Assembly: GCA_016779565.1 (NCBI GenBank)
Contig: JADHNJ010000028.1
Coordinates: forward strand, 1-33,885
Direction: 5' to 3'
DNA from: Pseudomonadales bacterium
GTDB lineage: Bacteria; Pseudomonadota; Gammaproteobacteria; Pseudomonadales; Azotimanducaceae
Length of the DNA stretch: 33,885 nt
Shown: positions 8,085 to 16,248 of the stretch, piece by piece
How positions within the stretch are numbered: position 1 is the stretch's first letter
Layout of the letters: every line of letters begins with the position of its first letter
The notes under the pieces: generated by a model
The model's database searches: none
What the model was told of the DNA's origin: nothing
Seen by the model: only the letters and a program-made list of their open reading frames with translations
Translations under genes and position numbers: made by a program

Positions 8085-8857
8085 TCGATATCGGCGCTAA
8101 TTTGACGCACGACTCGTTTCAAAGCGATCTACCACTGGTGCTAGAGCGCGCTCGAGCGGCTAAGGTGTCCACCCTTGTCATTACTGGGGCTAGCCTGACA
8201 AGCGCAGAAGCAGCAATCGCGCTTGCCAAAAATGATCAAAACCTTTGGGCTACTGCCGGCATCCATCCGCATCATGCCGAAACCGTTACCCCTGCTGCGC
8301 TCGACCGATTAGCTCAACTGGCACTCGATCCTAAGGTTGTCGCGTTGGGTGAAATGGGCCTCGACTACTTCCGAGACTTCACCCCGCGCGATATTCAACT
8401 ACACGCTTTTGAATCGCAGCTGCAATTGGCCGTGGATATCGGTAAACCTGTCTTCTTACACGAACGTGATGCTGCGTCGGATTTTATTGGCATTTTGAAG
8501 CGTTATCGCAGTCAATTAACGGAGGTTGTCGTCCACTGCTTCACCGGCAGCGAGGCAAGCCTCGAATCATACCTCGCACTTGACTGCCACATCGGCATCA
8601 CAGGGTGGATTTGTGACGAGCGCCGAGGTAAACATTTACATGACTTGGTGCCCAGCATTCCGGCAAATCGACTCATGATTGAAACTGATGCGCCATACCT
8701 GCTGCCTAGGACACTTAAACCGAAGCCCAAAGACCGGAGGTGCGAACCTAGCCACTTGGTGGAAGTCTGCCGCTTTACATCTGCTTTGCGAGGTCAATCC
8801 GCATCACAACTCGCCGCAGAAACGACCGCCACAGCAAAGAAATTCTTTCGCCTATGA
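8075..8857 (+). CDS. tatD: TatD-family metal-dependent DNase
   Basis: A 260-residue TIM-barrel hydrolase, the usual length. It aligns by eye along its whole length with E. coli TatD rather than with YcfH or YjjV: IGANLTHDSF at the start, GIHPHHAE, GEMGLDYFRDF, HCFTGS, ITGWICDERRG and IETDAPYLLPR. Likely metal and catalytic residues are E93, H129, H154 and D205. E. coli TatD is a 3'-5' exonuclease acting on DNA and RNA, linked to repair of oxidative damage, and is not needed for Tat export despite its name. The ATG lies inside the end of slt (10-bp overlap) and the stop overlaps the next ATG by 4 bp. Confidence 0.93.
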   Translation: MELIDIGANLTHDSFQSDLPLVLERARAAKVSTLVITGASLTSAEAAIALAKNDQNLWATAGIHPHHAETVTPAALDRLAQLALDPKVVALGEMGLDYFRDFTPRDIQLHAFESQLQLAVDIGKPVFLHERDAASDFIGILKRYRSQLTEVVVHCFTGSEASLESYLALDCHIGITGWICDERRGKHLHDLVPSIPANRLMIETDAPYLLPRTLKPKPKDRRCEPSHLVEVCRFTSALRGQSASQLAAETTATAKKFFRL

Positions 8858-9096
8858 TAGTGCTGTATTTTTATACCACCGCTGGCTGCCATCTCTGCGA
8901 ACAGGCCGAAGTACTGCTCAACGAATTGGCGAGTCATGTGCAGCTCGACATCACCATCGTGGATATCGCCACTGACGAAAAACTCATTGAGCAATATGGT
9001 GTTCGTATTCCCGTTGTAAAACGTTTGGACGTCCCTGACGATTTAGGCTGGCCCTTTGATTATGGACAGCTCAAGGTCTATCTCTCATTGAACTAG
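8854..9096 (+). CDS. Glutaredoxin-like (DUF836-type) protein
   Basis: An 80-residue thioredoxin-fold protein. It starts with IVLYFYTTAGCHLCEQAEVLL, where C12-H-L-C15 is the redox motif, and has the cis-proline element IPVVKRL (about residues 53-58). This is typical of the short glutaredoxin-like family often annotated DUF836. It probably acts in cytoplasmic disulfide exchange, but the substrate is unknown. Its ATG overlaps the tatD stop (ATGA), so it is the last gene of the usp-slt-tatD cluster. No hairpin terminator is obvious in the 139 bp that follow. Confidence 0.85.
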   Translation: MIVLYFYTTAGCHLCEQAEVLLNELASHVQLDITIVDIATDEKLIEQYGVRIPVVKRLDVPDDLGWPFDYGQLKVYLSLN

Positions 9097-9235
9097 TATC
9101 CAAAAGCAGCTCGTGATCAATGCAGGTAGACTCAATTTGTGAACCAGGATCTCACCCAACGACAAGCGAGCCCCGGATTTTCGGCCTAGACTGTAAAAAT
9201 GTTAGGCTCAATCACCAGGCTGAGGATTAACACGT

Positions 9236-10075
9236 ATGAAAACCGAACTCCTAACAGACGGTCTGTGTTTTGGTGAGGGGCCAAGGTGGCACGAAGGCGC
9301 GCTTTGGCTGTCTGATATGCATGCGCATGTGGTCTATCGGATCGATGCACAAGGTCATAAAACCACGATGGCGGAGGTACCCAACCGTCCATCGGGACTC
9401 GGTTGGCTACCTGACGGCAGACTGTTAATTGTATCCATGATCGACAAACGAATATTGGTTCAAAATCCTGATGGTTTGACGCTCTGGTCGGATTTGTCAG
9501 AGCTGGCTCGATATCACTGCAATGACATGGTGGTAGACGCAGAGGGCCAAGCCTGGGTGGGGAACTTCGGCTTTGACTTACAGGGCGGCGCCGAGCCCAT
9601 CCCGACAGAACTGATTCGGGTTGATGCAGCCGGTCACCCAACCATTGCTGCAACAGACCTTCTGTTTCCTAATGGATCTGTTATCACGCCTGATGGTAAG
9701 ACATTAATTGTTGCCGAGACATTCGGCGCCGCGTTAACCGCTTTTGATTTATCCCCTCAGGGCACGTTGGAAAACCGACGAATCTGGGCTTCCCTTGAGG
9801 GTGCAGTACCTGATGGCATTTGTCTCGATGCCGCCGGTGGCATCTGGGTCGCCTCTCCAACCAGCCACGAATGTTTGAGGGTCATCGAGGGTGGTCAAGT
9901 TACCGATCGAATCACCGTCGAAGATCAAGCTTTTGCTTGTATGTTGGGCGGTGATGATGGCCGTCGTCTTTTTATTCTAACAGCACCAGATGGTGATCCA
10001 GCGAACTGCGCAGCCGCTAAAGCTGGCAAAGTATTGTATGTAGACGTTGACGTGGAAGGTGCAGGATGGCCCTGA
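9236..10075 (+). CDS. SMP-30/gluconolactonase-like beta-propeller hydrolase
   Basis: A 279-residue six-bladed propeller of the SMP-30/LRE family, about the usual length. Likely divalent-metal ligands are E14 (FGEGPRW), N146 (FPNGSVITPDG) and D193 (VPDGICLD), with N96-D97 near the active site. Members hydrolyse sugar or other lactones to open acids. The substrate here cannot be read from sequence. There is no signal peptide, so it should be cytoplasmic. GAGG lies about 10 nt before the ATG. Its last 10 bp overlap the ddl gene, which suggests translational coupling with an otherwise unrelated cell-wall enzyme. Confidence 0.88.
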   Translation: MKTELLTDGLCFGEGPRWHEGALWLSDMHAHVVYRIDAQGHKTTMAEVPNRPSGLGWLPDGRLLIVSMIDKRILVQNPDGLTLWSDLSELARYHCNDMVVDAEGQAWVGNFGFDLQGGAEPIPTELIRVDAAGHPTIAATDLLFPNGSVITPDGKTLIVAETFGAALTAFDLSPQGTLENRRIWASLEGAVPDGICLDAAGGIWVASPTSHECLRVIEGGQVTDRITVEDQAFACMLGGDDGRRLFILTAPDGDPANCAAAKAGKVLYVDVDVEGAGWP

Positions 10076-11025
10076 AACCCAACAGCAAACTCAAGGTTGC
10101 CATTGTCAGTGGCGGCACTTCACCGGAAGCTTCGGTCTCGCGAAGAAGTGCCGAGGGGGTGGTCGCAAATCTCGCAACGCACTACCCGAGGCTAGACCAT
10201 TTCGAACTCGATAAAAATCTCGTGAATAACCTGCAAGCCTCAGCGCCCGATGTCATATTTCCAGTACTGCATGGTCCACCGGGTGAAGATGGCACGGTCC
10301 AAGGACTGTTTGAAATGATGGAACTGCCTTTTGTGGGATCTGACGTCCACGCCAGCGCCATTGCGATGGATAAAATTGCCGCCAAGGGCCTGTTTGCGAC
10401 GATTGGCCTCCCATTGGCCGGTCAATACATATTGCATCGACATCGGTTTACCAATGCACAGCTCTCGGAATGTATCAGTAAACTGGGCTCGTCGCTCGTG
10501 GTTAAGCCTGTACATCTGGGTAGCGCGCTTGGCGTTACTCGCATCCAAGGCGCCGATTCCCTTGCTGATGCAGTCTCTGAGGCTTTTCTGCATAACGAGC
10601 GACTTTTGGTTGAGGCGCAAATTCAGGGCCGAGAAATGACGGTAGGCGTATTGGAGCGTGGCGACCAAATCGAGGCGTTTCCTGTCATCGAGATCGTGAC
10701 GCCCTCTGACGCTTGGTATGATTATGAGCACCGATATACGCCTGGTGCCTCTACGCACCTGATGCCTGCAGCGCTACCAAATGATCTAACCCAAGCGCTA
10801 CAAAACGCCGCGATTTCAGCCCACCAAGTGCTGGGATGTCGCGATCTTTCTCGAACGGATTTTATTGTCGACGATAACGGTGAGTTTGTGGTCTTGGAGG
10901 TCAATACCCTTCCTGGTATGACTCCAACGAGCCTTTATCCCGAGGGCGCCGAAGGGCTAGGTCTTGCCTTCGATGAGCTTCTCATCACGCTTATTGAGCA
11001 AGCCTACCACCGAGGGTCCCGCTAG
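10066..11025 (+). CDS. ddl: D-alanine--D-alanine ligase
   Basis: A 319-residue ATP-grasp enzyme (family about 300-320) that makes the D-Ala-D-Ala dipeptide for peptidoglycan. Conserved parts are all present: GGTSPEASVS (E21 for the first D-Ala), LHGPPGEDG, SLVVKPVHLGSALGV (ATP), the omega-loop YDYEHRY with the tyrosine typical of D-Ala rather than D-lactate ligases, and metal ligands in SRTDFIV and VLEVNTLPGM. It lies outside any mur/fts cluster, so it may be a second copy (DdlA-like) or a relocated sole copy. The ATG overlaps the lactonase by 10 bp. A terminator covers its stop. Confidence 0.93.
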   Translation: MALKPNSKLKVAIVSGGTSPEASVSRRSAEGVVANLATHYPRLDHFELDKNLVNNLQASAPDVIFPVLHGPPGEDGTVQGLFEMMELPFVGSDVHASAIAMDKIAAKGLFATIGLPLAGQYILHRHRFTNAQLSECISKLGSSLVVKPVHLGSALGVTRIQGADSLADAVSEAFLHNERLLVEAQIQGREMTVGVLERGDQIEAFPVIEIVTPSDAWYDYEHRYTPGASTHLMPAALPNDLTQALQNAAISAHQVLGCRDLSRTDFIVDDNGEFVVLEVNTLPGMTPTSLYPEGAEGLGLAFDELLITLIEQAYHRGSR

Positions 11026-11041
11026 GAGACACCTCGGTTTT
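11009..11041 (+). terminator. Intrinsic terminator over the ddl stop codon
   Basis: ACCGAGG (11009-11015) pairs with CCTCGGT (11032-11038), extended inward by GTC/GAC with one bulged A, and ends in TTTT (11038-11041). The TAG stop (11023-11025) lies in the loop. Convergent amtB ends at 11056. Confidence 0.55.
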
Positions 11042-11055
11042 AACACAGGCAAACC

Positions 11056-12345
11056 CTACAAATCGTAACCCCTCTCATTGTGCTGATTCAAATCAAGGCC
11101 CTCAGTTTCATCATCAGCAGAGACCCTTAAGCCGAGCATCATATCCACTAACTTGAGAATCACGAAGGTCGCGATTGCAGTGTAAGCGGCACTTGCCAGC
11201 ACACCAATGACCTGCACTTGCAGCTGACTGGCGATCGTCATGCCATCAGCCAAGCCTTGCCCACTAAAGACCCCAAGGCCAGCGCTTGCAAAAATAGCCA
11301 CCAGAATCGTCCCTAGCGCGCCCCCAACGCCGTGCACTGGAAAGACATCAAGAGAATCATCAATTTTTAATCGCTGCTTCAAGAAAACGGTAGCGTTGTA
11401 GCACACAAAGCCCGCCAAGATACCGATAATTAAGGCACCTCCAGGACCCACAAAGCCCGAAGCCGGTGTTATCGTACCGAGTCCGGCAACCATCCCTGTT
11501 ACCGCACCCAAGGCGCTCGGACGACCGAACTTAATCCACTCGCAGGCCATCCAAGTCAGCGCCCCTGCGGCGGCTGAGATATGGGTAACCAACATCGCCA
11601 TGCCAGCATCACCATTGGCAGCAAGCGCACTGCCGGCATTAAAGCCAAACCAACCAACCCAGAGCAATCCAGCACCGGTAATGGTCATGGTCATATTGTG
11701 CGGTGGCATCGGTTGATTTGGAAATCCCTGCCGAGGGCCCATGACTATCGCTGCAACCACAGCAGCGACGCCAGCGGTAATATGAACGACCGTACCCCCA
11801 GCAAAATCAAGCAATCCCATTTGTCCTAGCCAACCGCCACCCCAGACCCAATGGGTGATCGGGACATACACCGCTAGAAGCCATATCGCCGAGAATACCA
11901 GCATAGATGAAAATCGCATTCGTTCTGCGAAGCCACCGACAATCAATGCCGGGGTGATAATCGCAAAGGTCATCTGAAACATCACAAATACAGATTCTGG
12001 GATATCCCCTGACAAACTTTCTTCGCCGACAGCGCCCAGCAAGACATTGCTAAACCCGCCAATGAACGCGTTACCTTCGGTAAAAGCCAATGAGTACCCT
12101 GCTACCAACCAGATCAGCGATGCGACGCAGGTGATCGCAAAACACTGCATCAATACAGATAAGATATTTTTTACTCGTACTAAGCCGCCATAAAACAGCG
12201 ACAGCCCTGGCAAAGTCATCAACAACACCAGTGCCGTTGCCGTCAGGATCCAAGCGGTGTTGGCGCCATTTAAGCCGTCGCTGGCAAAAGCGAACGAGGG
12301 GAAAAACAGCAGGAGCAGAGACAGTTTCATAAGATTTGGATTCAT
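11056..12345 (-). CDS. amtB: Ammonium transporter (Amt/AmtB)
   Basis: A 429-residue membrane protein with 11 helices after a cleavable signal peptide (residues 1-22, ends FAFAS). It conducts ammonium/ammonia across the inner membrane. The twin pore histidines are H188 (GGTVVHITAG) and H338 (DVFPVHGVGG). The ammonium-site aspartate is D180, and pore-gate phenylalanines are near 123-127 and at 235 (GWFGFNAG). A short hydrophilic tail ends in GYDL. AAGGAAG lies 5 nt before the ATG. No glnK (PII) gene is adjacent, unlike the common glnK-amtB pair. A repeat cluster 30-70 bp upstream may hold its operator. Confidence 0.95.
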   Translation of the reverse strand: MNPNLMKLSLLLLFFPSFAFASDGLNGANTAWILTATALVLLMTLPGLSLFYGGLVRVKNILSVLMQCFAITCVASLIWLVAGYSLAFTEGNAFIGGFSNVLLGAVGEESLSGDIPESVFVMFQMTFAIITPALIVGGFAERMRFSSMLVFSAIWLLAVYVPITHWVWGGGWLGQMGLLDFAGGTVVHITAGVAAVVAAIVMGPRQGFPNQPMPPHNMTMTITGAGLLWVGWFGFNAGSALAANGDAGMAMLVTHISAAAGALTWMACEWIKFGRPSALGAVTGMVAGLGTITPASGFVGPGGALIIGILAGFVCYNATVFLKQRLKIDDSLDVFPVHGVGGALGTILVAIFASAGLGVFSGQGLADGMTIASQLQVQVIGVLASAAYTAIATFVILKLVDMMLGLRVSADDETEGLDLNQHNERGYDL

Positions 12346-12374
12346 TGCGCTTCCTTGTTTGCAATTGGAGTGAC

Positions 12375-12399
12375 ATCAGAGATGCCTGTATCAGAGATG
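12375..12399. repeat. 10-bp direct repeat upstream of amtB
   Basis: ATCAGAGATG occurs at 12375-12384 and 12390-12399, 15 bp apart. It overlaps the inverted repeat at 12384-12413 and could be a regulator site. Confidence 0.45.
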
Positions 12400-12413
12400 A
12401 TGTTGTTACAGGC
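12384..12413. promoter_or_regulatory. Inverted repeat, possible amtB operator
   Basis: GCCTGTA (12384-12390) and TACAGGC (12407-12413) are perfect 7-bp arms separated by 16 nt, 38 bp before the amtB start. Arms one and a half to two turns apart suit a dimeric regulator. It does not match the NtrC consensus (TGCACC-N5-GGTGCA) that I would expect for nitrogen control. Confidence 0.35.
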
Positions 12414-12483
12414 TTATCTTCTGATTGATCAACGTTGCTTATCAGCCCGCTTGCGCGGACTGGTTATGGGTCGCCGTCCATGA

Positions 12484-12499
12484 CTTTCGGAGGCGAAAG
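12484..12499. repeat. Small perfect hairpin
   Basis: CTTTCG and CGAAAG with a 4-nt loop. No T-tract follows on either strand. Function unknown. Confidence 0.35.
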
Positions 12500-12783
12500 C
12501 TTAACAATGGGCCTGATGCTAGCGCCTGCTTAAGAAGCCGTCTCCAACCCAAAAAGTCTACCTTGTAAGCCAATGCCTGCCAAGGGCACAGTCGCCGCAG
12601 GTCAGAATTATTAGCCCTCTGTTACACCCTAGAGCAAGGTGGTTGAATTTTTACACGCTTGCCCTCACCTTGATCTCGTCCAGTCACTGAAATTGGAACA
12701 TTTCGATTCAGATGCGGTCTATAGAAGACGTTTAGGGTAACCTAGCGCTCCTACACTTAGCTTTTAACTGCGAAAAATTGGTT

Positions 12784-13752
12784 ATGAATCATCTTCCTCA
12801 AATCGAAACCCTTCGGACCCATCTGTCTGACCGCATAGTAGGCCAGCAGCATTTAGTGGATCGTTTATTGATGGCCATGCTCTCTGACGGTCATCTACTC
12901 GTCGAGGGGGCCCCGGGGCTGGCAAAGACCAAAGCGATAAAAACGCTTGCCGATGCCGTGGAGGGCCAATTCCAGAGAATTCAGTTCACGCCAGATTTAC
13001 TGCCGTCAGACGTCACGGGCACAGAAATTTACCGCGCTCAAGAGGGCTCATTCGTCTTCCAGGAGGGCCCCATTTTCAGCAATCTGGTGCTTGCAGACGA
13101 AATCAACCGAGCACCTGCGAAAGTGCAATCGGCACTGCTTGAGGCTATGGGTGAGAGGCAAATCAGTAACGGCAACAACACCATGGCACTGCCGGATTTG
13201 TTTTTGGTCATGGCAACTCAAAATCCTATCGAGCAAGAGGGCACTTACCCCTTGCCCGAAGCTCAGCTAGACCGATTTTTAATGCATGTACTGGTTGATT
13301 ACCCTGATGCCGATTCGGAACACACCATCTTGAACCTGGTCCGCCAGGAACAGAGGAATAAACGCCAAGCGGCAACTGCGCCAACTAGCACGATCAGCCA
13401 GCAAACTATTTTCGCTGCGCGGCAAGAGGTGCTCGACCTACACATGGAACCCGTTGTTGAGGATTACATCATTGCACTTGTTATGGCCTCGCGACGGCCA
13501 CTTGCGATCGACCCAGAACTGGACGAATGGCTCGACTATGGTGCTTCTCCTCGAGGCAGCATCGCGCTCGATATCTCAGCACGAAGCCACGCTTACTTGC
13601 AGGGCAAAGACTTTGTGTCCCCAGACGACGTCCAAGCGGTTGCCCATGATGTACTCCGGCATCGTCTCGTATTAAGTTTTGAAGCCGAAGCGGCGGGTGT
13701 CACCGCTGATCAAGCCATCGATCGATTGTTAAACCGTATTGCCTGCGGCTAG
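12784..13752 (+). CDS. MoxR-family AAA+ ATPase
   Basis: A 322-residue ATPase, first gene of the Bat operon. Walker A is GAPGLAKT (42-49), Walker B LVLADE (101-106), sensor 1 is N147 in ATQNP and the likely arginine finger is R164 in QLDRF. A lid domain follows (about 230-322). MoxR proteins act as chaperone-like motors with VWA-domain partners to assemble or activate proteins, in several cases at the envelope. The frame is open to TTG 12778, but the ATG at 12784 gives the family N-terminus. It has no strong ribosome site. The DUF58 gene begins 3 bp after its stop. Confidence 0.92.
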   Translation: MNHLPQIETLRTHLSDRIVGQQHLVDRLLMAMLSDGHLLVEGAPGLAKTKAIKTLADAVEGQFQRIQFTPDLLPSDVTGTEIYRAQEGSFVFQEGPIFSNLVLADEINRAPAKVQSALLEAMGERQISNGNNTMALPDLFLVMATQNPIEQEGTYPLPEAQLDRFLMHVLVDYPDADSEHTILNLVRQEQRNKRQAATAPTSTISQQTIFAARQEVLDLHMEPVVEDYIIALVMASRRPLAIDPELDEWLDYGASPRGSIALDISARSHAYLQGKDFVSPDDVQAVAHDVLRHRLVLSFEAEAAGVTADQAIDRLLNRIACG

Positions 13753-13755
13753 TTT

Positions 13756-14697
13756 ATGAGCGCCGCAATGCATCTAGCCGGTCGAGGTACCAAGGCTGAA
13801 CTCTCAGACCTTATCAATCTGCGACACGTTGCCAAACGATTGACCCTTATGCGTAACCAAACCGCAACAAATCCCATGTCGGGCCAATTACGATCGCGCC
13901 GACAAGGACGCGGCATGGATTTTAGCGAAGTTAGAATCTACCAACCTGGGGACGACATTCGCTCAATCGATTGGAAAGTCACTGCCCGCACTTCGTCCAC
14001 CCATACCAAGGTCTTTCAAGAGGAACGCGAACGACCCGTGTTGATCCTATTAGACCAAAGTGAAAGCTTATATTTTGGCTCTCGCGTGCGGTTCAAATCC
14101 GTAGCCGCTGCGCGCCTGGCGGCCACCTTAGGGTGGACGGCCTTGGACCAAGGCGACCGCGTTGGCGGTATTGTCTTTAATCATCGGGGGCATCGGGAAA
14201 CTAGGCCACGACGAAGCCGAAAATCTTTGCTGCGGTTCATTCACGATGCGATCGAACTCAATCATCAGTTAGCCCAACCACCGGAAGACGGCAAACGTTA
14301 CCCGATGTCTGAAATGATCGCTGCTGCTCAGCGTGTCAGTCGACATGGATGTCTGGTCTTTATCATCAGTGACTTTCAGAACGCAGACGACGAACTAGAA
14401 ACAAGACTCTCGCAGTTGGGTCAAACCAATGAGATCCATGGCATTTGTATCTTTGACCCACTTGATAAAACGCTACCACCCCCCGGACGCTATGCCATTA
14501 CCAATGGTGTCGATGTGCAAGATATCAACACGGCAAGCCGAACCATTCAGGCGGAACATACAGCGCGGTTCGATCGCCACAATCTTTTCATCAACCGTAT
14601 CTTTTCACGCGCCGGAGGCAGGCTAACTCAAGTTGTCGCCCAAGCCGAACCAGAAGAATATCTCAATAACCTTATGCACCGCCGAGGCGTATCGTGA
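13756..14697 (+). CDS. DUF58 / VWA-like protein of the MoxR operon
   Basis: A 313-residue protein. The DUF58 signature GRGMDFSEVRIYQPGDDIRS is at 51-70, followed by IDW. A von Willebrand A-like fold has a complete metal motif D100-Q-S102-E-S104 (ILLDQSES). No membrane helix is seen, so it is probably cytoplasmic, unlike the next two VWA proteins. DUF58 proteins nearly always sit beside MoxR ATPases and are thought to be adaptors or substrates of the motor. It lies 3 bp after moxR, and its stop overlaps the next start by 4 bp (GTGA). Confidence 0.9.
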   Translation: MSAAMHLAGRGTKAELSDLINLRHVAKRLTLMRNQTATNPMSGQLRSRRQGRGMDFSEVRIYQPGDDIRSIDWKVTARTSSTHTKVFQEERERPVLILLDQSESLYFGSRVRFKSVAAARLAATLGWTALDQGDRVGGIVFNHRGHRETRPRRSRKSLLRFIHDAIELNHQLAQPPEDGKRYPMSEMIAAAQRVSRHGCLVFIISDFQNADDELETRLSQLGQTNEIHGICIFDPLDKTLPPPGRYAITNGVDVQDINTASRTIQAEHTARFDRHNLFINRIFSRAGGRLTQVVAQAEPEEYLNNLMHRRGVS

Positions 14698-15227
14698 CTC
14701 AACCTACGGCTCTGCCCGAAGATCCTTTGGCGGCTCTACGGGACATTCACTTGCCAGCTGAGGTTTCATTTTGGCCACCTGCCATTGGATGGTGGATCAT
14801 TTTGGGCCTGCTGCTTGTCGGTCTCGCCTTTGCTATACATGCACTCATCAAGCGCTTAAGGCAAACCGCTTACCGCCGGCAGGCAAAGCGTCATCTGCGA
14901 GCAATTAAGGCCGATTGGCAGCTTCATGGCGATGTTAGGCAAACACTTAAGGCGCTACAGGAACTGATGAAACGAACGGCTTTAACCGCCTTCGGACGAG
15001 ACCAGGTGGCCAAATTGACCGGCTATCGATGGACCGCTTTTTTAGATCAAACCGGTGATATGACAGCTTTTAGTTTAGGGGCTGGTGAAGTTCTCATTGA
15101 CGGCCCCTATCGACAGGGGTTTGATCTTACCAATGATCATGTCGATGCCGTATTCGATCTTTGTGATCGATGGATCCGCCAGCATCGGCCGATTGGCTCA
15201 AACTCTGAGGCAGTCCCCCATGCTTGA
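14694..15227 (+). CDS. DUF4381 membrane protein
   Basis: A 177-residue protein. A short N-terminal segment with LPEDPLAALRDIHLPAEVSFWPPAIGWW leads into one membrane helix (about 31-51), a basic region and a helical cytoplasmic domain. This matches DUF4381, a family found only, as far as I know, inside MoxR/Bat operons. Its function is unknown. It probably forms part of the membrane complex with the neighbouring VWA proteins. Start is GTG at 14694, overlapping the DUF58 stop by 4 bp. It ends 8 bp inside the next gene. Confidence 0.85.
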   Translation: MTQPTALPEDPLAALRDIHLPAEVSFWPPAIGWWIILGLLLVGLAFAIHALIKRLRQTAYRRQAKRHLRAIKADWQLHGDVRQTLKALQELMKRTALTAFGRDQVAKLTGYRWTAFLDQTGDMTAFSLGAGEVLIDGPYRQGFDLTNDHVDAVFDLCDRWIRQHRPIGSNSEAVPHA

Positions 15228-16248
15228 GTTCGCCTGGCCTTGGTTCTTTTATCTGCTGCCTTTACCAGCACTCGCTTGGCTACTGCCCGAGGCTCGTCAG
15301 CAAGAGGCTGCCTTGCGAACACCACAATTTAAGGCCTTGGCCAGTCTTCAGACTACCGAGGCAGGCATTCGGCGTCGGTTCATCTGGCGTTTGTTGATTA
15401 CGCTCGCCTGGTGCGCGCTCATTGTCGCAGGTAGTCAGCCCAGATGGGTCGGCGAACCCATTTCCTTACCGAGCAGCGGCAGAGATTTATTGCTTGCCGT
15501 AGATATATCAGGCTCTATGGGCACCGAGGATATGGTTGTGAACAATGATCCCGTCACCCGGCTCGCCGCTGTTAAAAAAGTTGTTGGTGAATTCGTTGAA
15601 CGCAGAAGAGGCGATCGACTAGGCTTGATCTTGTTTGGTAGTCAAGCCTACCTGCAAGCCCCCCTCACCTTTGATCGATCCACCGTGAATACCCTGCTGG
15701 CCGAGACCCCTCTTGGTATCGCAGGCGGGAAAACGGCTATTGGCGACGCCATTGGACTTGCGGTAAAACGTCTATTGGACCGCCCCGCTGAAAATCGCGT
15801 TCTGATCCTGCTCACCGATGGCGTCAATAATGTTGGAGAAGTCACACCGATTCAGGCCGCCCAATTAGCGGCTCAAGAGGGCATCACCATCTACACAATT
15901 GGCTTTGGCGCCGATCAGATGCAAGTCAAAGGTTTGCTCTTTGATCGAACCGTCAACCCCTCAGCGGAGCTCGATACCCAGACGCTCACTGACATTGCCA
16001 ATCTAACTGGCGGTCTTTATCAACGGGCACGTTCGACACAAGAGCTGGCGGGCATTTATGAGGCCCTTGATCAGCTGGAGCCCATCGAAGTCGACCAAGA
16101 GACCTATAGACCCGAAAAATCGTTATATTTTTGGCCCTTAGGGATCGCATTGGCTGCCAGCCTATGTGTAGCAGGTTTGTGGTTACTGCTTTCTTGGCAA
16201 GGAAGCGCTCGAACGCTTAGGCCACCTCACGGTGAGGTAGCATCATGA
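15220..16248 (+). CDS. Membrane VWA-domain protein (BatA-like)
   Basis: A 342-residue protein with two N-terminal helices (about 7-22 and 55-71), a periplasmic VWA domain and a C-terminal helix (about 303-325). The metal site is complete: D95-I-S97-G-S99 (DISGSM), the middle threonine in APLTFD and LLTDGVNN. In Bacteroides and Leptospira, Bat proteins were linked to aerotolerance. In gammaproteobacteria the operon is tied to envelope integrity. The frame is open back to 15085, but the ATG at 15220 has TGAGG upstream and starts at the first helix. It overlaps its neighbours by 8 and 4 bp. Confidence 0.9.
   Translation: MLEFAWPWFFYLLPLPALAWLLPEARQQEAALRTPQFKALASLQTTEAGIRRRFIWRLLITLAWCALIVAGSQPRWVGEPISLPSSGRDLLLAVDISGSMGTEDMVVNNDPVTRLAAVKKVVGEFVERRRGDRLGLILFGSQAYLQAPLTFDRSTVNTLLAETPLGIAGGKTAIGDAIGLAVKRLLDRPAENRVLILLTDGVNNVGEVTPIQAAQLAAQEGITIYTIGFGADQMQVKGLLFDRTVNPSAELDTQTLTDIANLTGGLYQRARSTQELAGIYEALDQLEPIEVDQETYRPEKSLYFWPLGIALAASLCVAGLWLLLSWQGSARTLRPPHGEVAS

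Larger units (their letters stand above)
12346..12783. other. 438-bp divergent intergenic region, amtB / moxR
   Basis: No convincing gene. It contains a direct repeat and inverted repeat close to amtB (12375-12413) and a small hairpin (12484-12499). For moxR I found no consensus promoter. The best -10-like run is TATAGA near 12731, without a well-spaced -35. No sigma54 site passes inspection. Confidence 0.5.

Noticed and set aside
9186-9653. 155-codon minus-strand frame over the lactonase gene
   Set aside because: Antisense shadow of a well-supported gene. The peptide is Arg/Pro/Ser/His-rich with no domain.
10240-10758. 172-codon minus-strand frame inside ddl
   Set aside because: Shadow frame. 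ddl has all active-site motifs, and this peptide has no recognisable feature.
12359-12375. Sigma54-like sequence upstream of amtB (leftward TGTCAC-N5-TTGC)
   Set aside because: The key GG of the -24 element is broken (TGT instead of TGG) and the predicted start would fall at or past the ribosome binding site of amtB.
12480-12533. 17-residue micro-ORF (MTFGGESLTMGLMLAPA) between amtB and moxR
   Set aside because: No ribosome binding site and no conservation evidence. Length is within chance expectation.
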